Shown here piece after piece: positions 1 to 5,649 of a DNA stretch of 5,649 nucleotides; position 1 is the first letter of the stretch; each line of letters starts with the position of its first letter. The notes under the pieces were generated by a model that did not search any database, was not told the origin of the DNA, and saw only the letters and a program-made list of their open reading frames with translations. The stretch is taken from the NCBI GenBank assembly GCA_947463775.1, contig CANHVD010000422.1, positions 1-5,649 on the forward strand. Reading direction: 5' to 3'. This DNA is from Planctomycetaceae bacterium (lineage in GTDB: Bacteria; Planctomycetota; Planctomycetia; Planctomycetales; Planctomycetaceae). A program made the translations under genes and the position numbers.

Positions 1-843
1 CCGCAGGGCTGGGACAAACCAGTGGAACAACTGCCGGTTGTTAAAGCTTCGATCCCGAATTATGACTGGAGAACTGAAGGACGCTTTAAAAACTATTGGG
101 ACTATGAAACTCTGAATGATGGTTTAGCTGGCACTGTCACAAAAACACTTCAACTGGCTTACGAAGTTTACAGTGACGAACGCTATCGTCAGGCCATGCT
201 GAAGTTCGGCGACTTTCTGATTCTGGCTCAGCTTCCTGAACCTCAACCTGCGTGGGCTCAGCAATACAATCATCAATTGCAGCCAATCTGGGCTAGAAAA
301 TTTGAACCGCCAGCGATTGCTGGTCGTGAGTCCGAGGACGCAATCGAGACATTGCTGTATCTGACCGAAGTGACTGGTGAAAAGAGATTTCTGGAACCTA
401 TTCCTCGCGCAATCGCGTGGCTGAAAAGATCGCAGCTTCCGGATGGCCAGATCGCTCGCTTTTATGAGCTGAACACCAACACGCCGCTGTACTTTGTCAA
501 AGACACTTACGAGTTGACTTATGATGATTCCAATTTGCCAACTCATTATGGCTTTAAGTCTCGATCCAGAGTTTCCAGGCTGGAAGAACGGTACCAGGTT
601 TTGCAGGAAGGCGAACAGCCAAAACTCAGCGGCCGCAGTTTGAAGTCGCTGAAGAAGGATGCGGAAGAAATTCTTGTTCAACAGGATTCTGCAGGCCGTT
701 GGATCACCGACAAGAATGGCAAAGCGGTCTCGAATTCGGACGGCAAAGAACAGGATAAACTGTTTCTGCAGAGCGAACTTTTCAGTGAGCATCTCAGTCG
801 CCTTGCTGAATTTGTGGCGGCTGTTCGAACGACGAAGCCATAG
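1..843 (+). CDS. Pectate lyase-like protein, PL10 family (5' end missing)
   Basis: The reading frame is open from the first base, so the gene starts upstream; the internal GTG at 22 is not a credible start. 280 residues are visible, ending at TAG. Seen: an alpha-helical toroid-like pattern and family-type blocks, AWAQQY (about residues 84-89), IWARKFEPP (96-104), GRESEDAIETLLYLTEVTG (108-126), DGQIARFYELNTNTPLYF (148-165) and YDDSNLPTHYGF (174-185). These resemble the C-terminal half of PL10 pectate lyases (Pfam Pec_lyase), which cleave polygalacturonate by calcium-assisted beta-elimination, usually outside the cytoplasm. A signal peptide, if any, lies outside the window. A charged, lysine-rich tail of about 90 residues follows the lyase blocks. 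The role would be plant or algal polysaccharide use. The family call is from remembered motifs; activity and exact substrate are not shown. It converges on the gene at 1113-1880. Confidence 0.8.
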   Translation, partial: PQGWDKPVEQLPVVKASIPNYDWRTEGRFKNYWDYETLNDGLAGTVTKTLQLAYEVYSDERYRQAMLKFGDFLILAQLPEPQPAWAQQYNHQLQPIWARKFEPPAIAGRESEDAIETLLYLTEVTGEKRFLEPIPRAIAWLKRSQLPDGQIARFYELNTNTPLYFVKDTYELTYDDSNLPTHYGFKSRSRVSRLEERYQVLQEGEQPKLSGRSLKSLKKDAEEILVQQDSAGRWITDKNGKAVSNSDGKEQDKLFLQSELFSEHLSRLAEFVAAVRTTKP

Positions 844-917
844 GAGATTTCGGGATTTAGCTTCTGGTCCCAACCAGGCTTTAGCGGGGTGTTGATTGAG
901 TGGTGTATTGGGCGTTT

Positions 918-985
918 TCGTTTAACGGCGAGCCGCAGGCGGAGGCGACATTGGGCAACGACGCCTGCGGCTTGCCGTTAAACGA
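918..985. repeat. Near-perfect palindromic repeat (REP-like or bidirectional terminator)
   Basis: The left arm (918-941) and right arm (962-985) are 24 nt each and pair along their full length with a single G/T position, which would be a G-U wobble in RNA. The spacer is 20 nt. The stem starts TCGTTTAACGGC and ends in a GC-rich GCCGCAGGCG block. It lies between two convergent genes, so it could end transcription from both sides, but no T-run follows either arm. Its length and regularity also fit a dispersed REP/MITE-like element. The sequence alone cannot separate these two readings. Confidence 0.8.
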
Positions 986-1112
986 CTAAACCAACAGCCT
1001 GCTTATGTTCAGGGAAACGAAGGTTTGAAAACTCGAGAGCGTCTGTTGGCAAACCCTGGGCTCTTCAGTCACAGGGTCGTACCTCATCATATTGACGCAG
1101 TAATACGGCGAG

Positions 1113-1880
1113 TTATTTCTCTTCAGCGACGTTCTTTGTTGACCAGAATGAGGTGAATTGCTGATCAACGTTTCGCCAGCGGCAGAAGGAGCTGATCGCG
1201 GCGTCGATCCAGTCCACATCAGCGGCAGGATTATCCGTCTCCGGGATCTTGCCCACCCCCGGCATGGATTCCGCAAAACGCAGCCATCGCGAAGTCCAGT
1301 CATCAGACTCTTCGGCACTGCGCACTTTCTCCACCAGCAGAATACGGTTCAGAATACTGCGGAGAATTTCAGGTAGGGCCAGAGTTTGAAACTCTATCGA
1401 TTCAACAAGATGCTTCTTCGGGACGACTCGCGGATTCACCAGCAGCATCGGCTCATCGGAAAAATCCAGCCGCCAAACTTCCCGCCCCAGATCCTGCGCG
1501 CGGACCGCAAGCAGGGGAACTCGAGGCAACGACTGCTGTTGTTGATTGCGAGGATTGATGCGATCCGCCACCGCCAACAATCGTCCGCGAGGTTCTGCCG
1601 TAGACACGACTTTGACTCGAAATCGCAGGCCGGCCAGAGTTCCGAATTCAGAAAGTCGGCAGTTGGCTGGTGGAGTCAGATTACCCACGGTCCCGAAATC
1701 AAATCGCACAAGTTCCAGTTGCCGGTAGGCTTCCACAATGACTGCAGCCGTCGGCGGAAATCCATAGCGATCCAGTTGCAGTTCAGCCGTGAACGATTCA
1801 ATCCCGCCAATACCGGAAACGGTGATCGTCACGTGATTGCGTGAGATCTTGCGTCGGCCTGTAAAATTCAGTCGTGGCAT
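1113..1880 (-). CDS. Conserved protein of unknown function, partner of the GHKL ATPase
   Basis: A 255-aa soluble protein with no signal peptide or membrane segment. The start is placed at the ATG at 1880 (MPRLNFTGRRKI), because an AGGA sits 8 nt upstream; an ATG at 1889 and a TTG at 1913 are also in frame but poorly placed. The N-terminal half (about 1-110) looks beta-rich, with blocks FTAELQLDRYGFPP (30-43), VEAYRQLELVRFDFGTVGN (49-67), LRFRVKVV (85-92) and LLAVADRI (101-108). The middle has LPRVPLLAV (118-126) and WRLDF (136-140). The C-terminal part is more helical and Trp-rich. I recall similar MPRLN[FY]TGR...EAYRQ...RFDFGTVG proteins beside ATP-binding proteins, but no function comes with that memory. 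It lies downstream of the ATPase gene on the same strand, across a 399-nt gap, so either a long operon or separate promoters is possible. No catalytic motif is visible. Confidence 0.8.
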   Translation of the reverse strand: MPRLNFTGRRKISRNHVTITVSGIGGIESFTAELQLDRYGFPPTAAVIVEAYRQLELVRFDFGTVGNLTPPANCRLSEFGTLAGLRFRVKVVSTAEPRGRLLAVADRINPRNQQQQSLPRVPLLAVRAQDLGREVWRLDFSDEPMLLVNPRVVPKKHLVESIEFQTLALPEILRSILNRILLVEKVRSAEESDDWTSRWLRFAESMPGVGKIPETDNPAADVDWIDAAISSFCRWRNVDQQFTSFWSTKNVAEEK

Positions 1881-1888
1881 GAGCGGCA

Positions 1889-1892
1889 TCCT
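1889..1892 (-). promoter_or_regulatory. Shine-Dalgarno AGGA deciding the start at 1880
   Basis: On the minus strand GCAGGA precedes the ATG at 1880, with 8 nt between AGGA and the ATG. For the alternative ATG at 1889 the same bases overlap the start codon, so this site favours the 255-residue product beginning MPRLN. Confidence 0.5.
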
Positions 1893-1933
1893 GCAACGGC
1901 AGGAAACGAACAAAGTTGGTCAAAGAGGATAGA

Positions 1934-1962
1934 AGAATAGACGACAGCACTGCCGCAGCCAA
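1934..1962 (-). promoter_or_regulatory. Weak candidate sigma-70-type promoter for the 255-aa gene
   Basis: Reading the minus strand, TTGGCT (1962-1957) and TATTCT (1939-1934) are separated by exactly 17 nt. Each matches the bacterial consensus at 4 of 6 positions. Transcription would start near 1927, leaving a leader of about 45 nt before the AGGA and ATG. If real, the partner gene can be expressed without the ATPase. Matches of this quality occur by chance, so this is only a suggestion. Confidence 0.25.
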
Positions 1963-2116
1963 TTGATGTTTCTCATTTAGCGCCCTGCGGGAGGTGCTGG
2001 CCCCAACAAATGCCGGTGCCGTTGGCTTGCTATTCAATGATTAAGTCAACACACCACTTGCTGCTAAGGAACAGTGCCGAAACAACTTCCTGCTGGAATG
2101 ACCTGGAGACTCAACC

Positions 2117-2216
2117 GGTGAGCCAGCATTCGCTAAGGCTCACTTGCCACACCCTACGGTCAAACGCTGCAGGTTGTAGGGTGTGACAAGTTCGCCCCAG
2201 CGAACGTAGGCACACC
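2117..2216. repeat. Large imperfect palindrome, about 100 nt, REP/MITE-like
   Basis: The arms are 2117-2157 and 2176-2216, 41 nt each, with an 18-nt loop. 32 of 41 positions pair. The inner 29 positions (2129-2157 with 2176-2204) pair at 24. The strongest block is CACACCCTAC against GTAGGGTGTG next to the loop, and TTCGCT against AGCGAA further out. No target-site duplication is evident. It lies wholly between the ATPase stop and the partner gene. Scattered mismatches suggest an old copy of a dispersed repeat, or a stem kept as RNA structure. It has no poly-T end, so it is not a classical intrinsic terminator. Confidence 0.7.
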
Positions 2217-2222
2217 ATGTAA

Positions 2223-2245
2223 GGATCTGGTTTCAATCCAGTTCC
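2223..2245. repeat. Small hairpin just downstream of the ATPase stop
   Basis: GGATCTGG (2223-2230) and CCAGTTCC (2238-2245) pair at 7 of 8 positions around a 7-nt loop. An overlapping alternative stem, TCCTG (2243-2247) with CAGGA (2256-2260), would exclude it in part. It lies 35-57 nt beyond the ATPase stop on the minus strand. It may protect or end the ATPase mRNA, but no T-run follows, so the role is uncertain. Confidence 0.35.
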
Positions 2246-2279
2246 TGAACGAGAACAGGATCCATGTAAACGCGGCCGC

Positions 2280-4202
2280 TCAGCCCGCACGACGCTGATT
2301 CCGAACGGCCGCTTCCGCCGCACGGACCTGCACGAAAAGATCTCGGTTTATGTCAAAGCCCGAGACCGTCACGCTGAATCCGATTTTCTGCGGATAGATA
2401 ACCAGATGATTGGGAGCCAAAACCTGAACAATCGCCAGGTGAGATTTGATCAACACGGGATCAGCGCTCAAATGGAAATCCGTTTCGGCAAACCGAGTCA
2501 GCGGGTTTCCTCGTCGACAGTCATAAGCCACAAGGACATCAAGACGCGGACAAAGCTCCTTCAATCCGGCAGGCTCTGCGATGCGGAACCCACCTTTGCG
2601 ACTGTTCAATTTGAATGGTTTTCTGCGCCGCGGCGTCGACGGACCAGACTTCAGGCGACTGAAATCAGGAGCTGCGGCTTTGCTGGACATCGCAGCAAAG
2701 TTGACGGGGACTCCGACCTGGTTCTTGCCAGCTCCCACAGAAAAGACGTCCAGCAGCAGCACGGGATCTTCATCATCGGCCGACTCGACCAGCAATTGGC
2801 AAAGATCAGCCACGGCGTTGCGAACAAACCGCAACGTGGCCGCCCCATGCAGATACTTGCCCTTGAAATGAGATGACTCTTCGCTCCATTCCGTGTGAGC
2901 AGGATTCTCTGCGTCGCCAAGAAAACCCGTCAGGGCAGGATCTGTGATGGAAACGATCGCATGAACATCGCGAATGGGACGCGTGCGAACATCTGAAATC
3001 ACAATTCCGTCGCGAACGAAAACCGGACGCTTCTGCAGAGAGCCCTCCGCTCGCTCAACAAAGGCGTCGAAGAAGGTCGTTCGCGGCGCAGCGTCTTTGG
3101 GATGCACGGTAACGGGAACTCTCAATGAGACTCTGCCGGTTTCTTTCCATGCAGACCGAAGCTCAGACCTCGTGGATTCGGGAAGAGAAATTCCGGATCC
3201 GCTGGCTGCAGGCTCCTGAAAAAGAGGAACGCAGGGCAGGAGATCATTCTTTTGAGTCAGCGACCACTTCGTCAATGTAATCAAAGGACTCATTGCCTGC
3301 TGCAATGTTCGACTGCAGGTCTTTAAAACGGTTTCCAGAGAGGCCGAGTCCAGGACAGAACGTACGCCTGCATCTTCGACGGTTACGACAAGCTGTCCGT
3401 TCAGAACCGGGAAGAAATAGTCCTGCACGACGGCTTCGATCACAGCCGCACTGGTCCAGCGTTCGTCACAGTATGGCACAACAAGGGTCAGCCCGGGATC
3501 GGCACCACGTTTCAATCCAAAATCCGCAATGAACTTATTGATACAGCGTTGATCAGAGACTGGCAGAGAAGCCTCGTTACGATCGGGCTTTTTGCCAAAC
3601 CATCCATCCGGAGTATAACTCTTGTCGCCGACATGATGAGATCTCAGAATCGATTGCCCCACGAGCAGACGTTTCTTGTCGTCATGACGCACCGTCAGGC
3701 CAAAGAAGCTGCGAATGCGGCTGCTGCGAGGGAAAACGAATTTCCCCAATCCCCAACGACCACGGCCGCCATCCGTTTTGTTCGACTGTCCTTCAGCTCG
3801 GAAGAAGTAGTAGAACGGATTCTTAACCCCAGCGACTTCATGGTACTGAGTCACATCGCCGGTGAGACCTGTCGTTCCACTGTCTTCGTAGGCGATAAAG
3901 CGGCATGGCTCATCAAGGCGAGGAGCATCACGCAGCCCGCTGCCCTCCGCGTGAAAATGGGGCCATCCATTCTCAAACCAGCGAGCCGCTTTTTCAGGAG
4001 ACAGAGCTGCCTGATCACCTGAGACAAAGATGCGAACTCGCACCGGTCCTTTGACTCGGGGCCGTTTTGCATCCAATGAATTCTGCACAGCTTCACGAAT
4101 GAAACCGCGTAACTCGGTGTCGTTCGTAAAGAACTCCCCCTGAGTTGCTTCTCGGTTCTTGAAGCGAGGATTAACCTTGTTGAAGTTCCAGGAAAGTTTC
4201 AT
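2280..4202 (-). CDS. GHKL (Bergerat-fold) ATP-binding protein, uncharacterised family
   Basis: A 640-aa soluble protein starting MKLSWNFNKVNPRF at an ATG; no strong Shine-Dalgarno is visible. All three Bergerat motifs are present in order: N-box EAVQNSLDA (37-45, with E37 as likely general base and N41 as likely Mg ligand), G1 box DSGTTG (107-112), and G2 box GRWGLGK (148-154). This fold binds and hydrolyses ATP in gyrase B, Hsp90, MutL and MORC proteins. Residues 236-276 (GLTLVVPY...FFPVLNGQLVVTVED) look like the second, transducer-like domain that follows. The C-terminal half carries family-looking blocks FLGDAENPAHTEW (427-439), LHGAATLRFVRNAVADLCQLL (451-471) and VAYDCRRGNPLTRF (558-571), with a basic linker (PRRRKPFK, 524-531). 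No histidine-kinase dimerisation domain, HNH or other nuclease motif is visible. ATP binding is well supported; the cellular role is unknown. It is probably a functional pair with the downstream 255-aa gene. Confidence 0.85.
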   Translation of the reverse strand: MKLSWNFNKVNPRFKNREATQGEFFTNDTELRGFIREAVQNSLDAKRPRVKGPVRVRIFVSGDQAALSPEKAARWFENGWPHFHAEGSGLRDAPRLDEPCRFIAYEDSGTTGLTGDVTQYHEVAGVKNPFYYFFRAEGQSNKTDGGRGRWGLGKFVFPRSSRIRSFFGLTVRHDDKKRLLVGQSILRSHHVGDKSYTPDGWFGKKPDRNEASLPVSDQRCINKFIADFGLKRGADPGLTLVVPYCDERWTSAAVIEAVVQDYFFPVLNGQLVVTVEDAGVRSVLDSASLETVLKTCSRTLQQAMSPLITLTKWSLTQKNDLLPCVPLFQEPAASGSGISLPESTRSELRSAWKETGRVSLRVPVTVHPKDAAPRTTFFDAFVERAEGSLQKRPVFVRDGIVISDVRTRPIRDVHAIVSITDPALTGFLGDAENPAHTEWSEESSHFKGKYLHGAATLRFVRNAVADLCQLLVESADDEDPVLLLDVFSVGAGKNQVGVPVNFAAMSSKAAAPDFSRLKSGPSTPRRRKPFKLNSRKGGFRIAEPAGLKELCPRLDVLVAYDCRRGNPLTRFAETDFHLSADPVLIKSHLAIVQVLAPNHLVIYPQKIGFSVTVSGFDINRDLFVQVRAAEAAVRNQRRAG

Positions 4203-4538
4203 GGCTGCGACGTAACAACAAGCGGTTCAAAGAAATGTTATGACCCGGCATTAGTTTTGTTCGGACATGCAGGACGCCTCGAACAGCGAGAGACCTTACC
4301 GAGTGGGTAAATTCCGAAGGCGGCGGTGGGCTGAACTTCTATGACGGTTGCGACGTTTTGGGCCTGCAGAATATGCCGATCGACAACAGATCGTGAGGAA
4401 GGATTTCTCCGACAAATCGCCATCGTTTGAGGGGTCACATCGATCCATGGAAGTGAGGCGATCCACGGAACCTGGCGACTCAATCTGCGTTCTTGCGCAG
4501 AACCCACGCAACATTTGCGGAGATTGCTACACTACTTT

Positions 4539-4565
4539 GGTTACAGCATGTCTGGTCACAGCATG
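4539..4565 (+). repeat. Short tandem direct repeat, possible operator
   Basis: GGTTACAGCATG (4539-4550) and GGTCACAGCATG (4554-4565) are 12-mers differing at one base, with a period of 15 nt. They lie 133-159 nt upstream of the DUF58 start. Paired direct repeats can bind a regulator, but nothing else supports this, and the period is not close to a whole number of helical turns. Confidence 0.3.
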
Positions 4566-4613
4566 GGAAGTGCCACCGCACACGCCGGACGATGAGCTGT
4601 AAACTTCCTGCGA

Positions 4614-4655
4614 GACTGGACGGCTCGCGCGGTGCCGTCTCATATTTCACCAGTC
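4614..4655 (+). other. Possible stem-loop in the DUF58 leader
   Basis: GACGGC (4619-4624) pairs with GCCGTC (4634-4639) around a 9-nt loop, and an outer GACTG (4614-4618) can pair with CAGTC (4651-4655) across an 11-nt bulge. The structure ends 42 nt before the DUF58 ATG. It is too small to name as a riboswitch, and its role is unknown. Confidence 0.25.
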
Positions 4656-4697
4656 CGGTGCACTCCGGATAAATTGTGATTTGGAAAGACACCGAAG

Positions 4698-5649
4698 ATG
4701 TCGACCGACAACTCGAACAGGTCGCTGATTCCCTCAGCATTTGGTGCCGGCAATATAATTCTGTTGCTGACCAGTGCCGCGTTCTTTCTGGCCGCCTATG
4801 TTATTCCACTGACATTCCCGAACTGGGCGGGTTCAAGAAACTCGCTTCTGATACTTGGCGGAATCAATCTCACGTTGGCTCTGATCACCATTCTCTTTCC
4901 ACAACTGACGGCGCGATTCACTCAGAGGATGGGGATTCGCTCGCGAATGTTGCTGCCTCGAGAAGGGATCGTCTATCTTGGCATCATGCTGATCGTGGCC
5001 GTTGGCGCGCTGACCGGGGGTAGTCCGGATACGGGAAACATTCTACTGCTGGTTTTCGGAATGATGGCGGGCCCTTTTGTGCTCAATGGCTGGGTCGTCG
5101 ATGCGATGCTGACGCGAGTCACGGTCAGGCGGCAACACCCGCTGACAACGCAGGCCGGTGTCTATTTTGGTGTGGACGTGATGATGCGGAACGACAAGCC
5201 CTTGTTGTCGTCTCGATTGGTGGAAGTACGCGACGTCGTTCAGGGGCGAGACTTGCGTGCGGAGCCGACGGTCACATTTGTCCGTGTCGGCCCCAAAGAA
5301 GAGCGTTTCGGGCGTTATGAACTGTGCATGAGTCGTCGCGGCCTCTATCGCTTTGGCCCGATGAGAATCAGCAGTCGCTTTCCCTTGGGGATTGGGGAGC
5401 GAGGTCATGTCGTTGAAGGAGAAAGTGAATTGTTGGTTCATCCGGCAATCGGACGACTGCTGCCGGGCTGGAAGCGACGTGAACGTGACCTTGCGGAATC
5501 GGCTAGTCGGGCCAACGCAAGGATGGGAATTTTTGACGACGATTTTCACAGTATTCGCGAGTACCGCCCGGGGGACAGTTCGCGAGCCATCCACTGGCGC
5601 AGCTCGGCTCGGCACGGGCAGATGATGGTGAAAGAACATCAGCAGCATC
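4698..5649 (+). CDS. DUF58 domain protein with N-terminal membrane segments (3' end missing)
   Basis: An ATG at 4698 opens a frame that runs without a stop to the window edge; 317 residues are visible. An in-frame TGA at 4677-4679 leaves this as the only reasonable start, and GGAAAG at 4683-4688 is a distant but usable ribosome binding site. Four hydrophobic stretches are seen at about 18-38, 48-68, 90-107 and 112-133. A beta-rich region then begins at LTRVTVRRQHPL (138-149) and includes GRYELCMSRRGLYRFGP (205-221) and FPLGI (228-232). The diagnostic DUF58 block is HSIREYRPGDSSRAIHWRSSA (284-304), close to the usual REYxPGDxxRxIHW. DUF58 proteins are often encoded with MoxR AAA+ ATPases and VWA-domain proteins and are thought to act at the membrane; their biochemical role is unsettled. 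Those partners, if present, lie beyond the window. The membrane part, with four candidate segments, may be longer than in many DUF58 proteins. Confidence 0.88.
   Translation, partial: MSTDNSNRSLIPSAFGAGNIILLLTSAAFFLAAYVIPLTFPNWAGSRNSLLILGGINLTLALITILFPQLTARFTQRMGIRSRMLLPREGIVYLGIMLIVAVGALTGGSPDTGNILLLVFGMMAGPFVLNGWVVDAMLTRVTVRRQHPLTTQAGVYFGVDVMMRNDKPLLSSRLVEVRDVVQGRDLRAEPTVTFVRVGPKEERFGRYELCMSRRGLYRFGPMRISSRFPLGIGERGHVVEGESELLVHPAIGRLLPGWKRRERDLAESASRANARMGIFDDDFHSIREYRPGDSSRAIHWRSSARHGQMMVKEHQQH

Larger units (their letters stand above)
1881..2279. other. Gap between the two minus-strand genes, no gene seen
   Basis: This 399-nt stretch holds a roughly 100-nt imperfect palindrome (2117-2216), a smaller hairpin (2223-2245) and a weak candidate promoter (1934-1962). 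Short open frames cross it on the minus strand, but they overlap the neighbouring genes, have low-complexity or repeat-derived translations and lack convincing ribosome binding sites. The 8-mer CCATGTAA occurs twice, near 2215 and 2262, around the small hairpin. A gap this wide is unusual for two genes that appear to be functionally paired. Confidence 0.6.
4203..4697. other. Divergent intergenic region, no convincing gene
   Basis: This 495-nt stretch separates the divergent starts of the ATPase gene and the DUF58 gene. Open frames of 70-90 codons exist on both strands (for example 4348-4602 on + and 4238-4507 on -), but they overlap each other, have no recognisable domains and are Arg/Ser/Cys-rich like random translations. 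Promoters for both flanking genes should lie here; I found no well-matched -35/-10 pair. A tandem 12-mer (4539-4565) and a small stem (4614-4655) are the only structures seen. A decayed gene cannot be excluded. Confidence 0.55.

Noticed and set aside
124..873. 249-codon open frame on the minus strand across the lyase gene
   Set aside because: It is antisense to a frame with clear PL10-like motifs; its translation has no recognisable domain.
1386..1844. 152-codon plus-strand frame inside the 255-aa gene
   Set aside because: Arg/Gln/His-rich translation antisense to a patterned protein; a shadow frame.
1798..2037. 79-codon minus-strand frame upstream of the 255-aa gene
   Set aside because: It overlaps the real gene in another frame, has no good ribosome binding site and no domain; a short hydrophobic run is not enough to call a gene.
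2111..2323. 70-codon minus-strand frame over the ATPase 3' end and the palindrome
   Set aside because: Its translation is mostly the large palindrome read as protein, and it overlaps the ATPase gene in another frame.
3549..4022. 157-codon plus-strand frame antisense to the ATPase N-terminal region
   Set aside because: It lies opposite the Bergerat motifs and has no independent coding signal.
2280..4202. Sensor histidine kinase as identity of the ATPase
   Set aside because: The ATP-binding fold is at the N-terminus and no dimerisation/phosphoacceptor His domain, sensor region or receiver is visible; the layout fits the MutL/Hsp90/MORC side of GHKL better.
4238..4602. Overlapping 70-90-codon frames on both strands in the divergent gap
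   Set aside because: They are mutually overlapping, have no known motif and look like random translation; kept only as a note in the gap entry.
5043..5648. 201-codon minus-strand frame at the right edge
   Set aside because: Antisense to the DUF58 gene, whose REYRPGD...IHW motif fixes the coding strand.
1..5649. CRISPR array, tRNA, rRNA, transposase or integrase
   Set aside because: No regularly spaced repeats, no cloverleaf or rRNA-like stretch and no transposase or recombinase motif was found on either strand.

Overview
This 5.6-kb window comes from a bacterium of moderate GC. The best guess at phylum is Planctomycetota. That rests on a PL10-type pectate lyase-like protein, a DUF58 protein with an N-terminal membrane part, wide intergenic gaps and large palindromic repeats between genes. 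It is an inference from gene style; no rRNA or marker gene is present.

Layout, left to right. (1) Bases 1-843, + strand: the 3' part of a pectate lyase-like (PL10) gene, cut by the window start. (2) Bases 844-1112: a convergent intergenic gap with a near-perfect 24-bp-arm palindrome at 918-985. (3) Bases 1113-1880, - strand: a 255-aa conserved protein of unknown function. (4) Bases 1881-2279: a 399-nt gap with a large imperfect palindrome (2117-2216), a smaller hairpin and a weak candidate promoter for gene 3. (5) Bases 2280-4202, - strand: a 640-aa ATP-binding protein with the three Bergerat-fold (GHKL) motifs. (6) Bases 4203-4697: a divergent gap with no convincing gene. (7) Bases 4698-5649, + strand: the 5' part of a DUF58 membrane-anchored protein, cut by the window end.

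The most interesting content is the minus-strand pair of a GHKL ATPase followed by the 255-aa partner. Both look like conserved but uncharacterised families. They sit as an isolated two-gene unit between unrelated genes, and palindromic repeats lie on both sides of the partner gene. An ATP-driven conformational machine with a dedicated partner, possibly in genome defence or another accessory role, is a reasonable hypothesis, but nothing in the window proves it. The flanking genes (polysaccharide degradation and cell-envelope related DUF58) have no obvious link to the pair.
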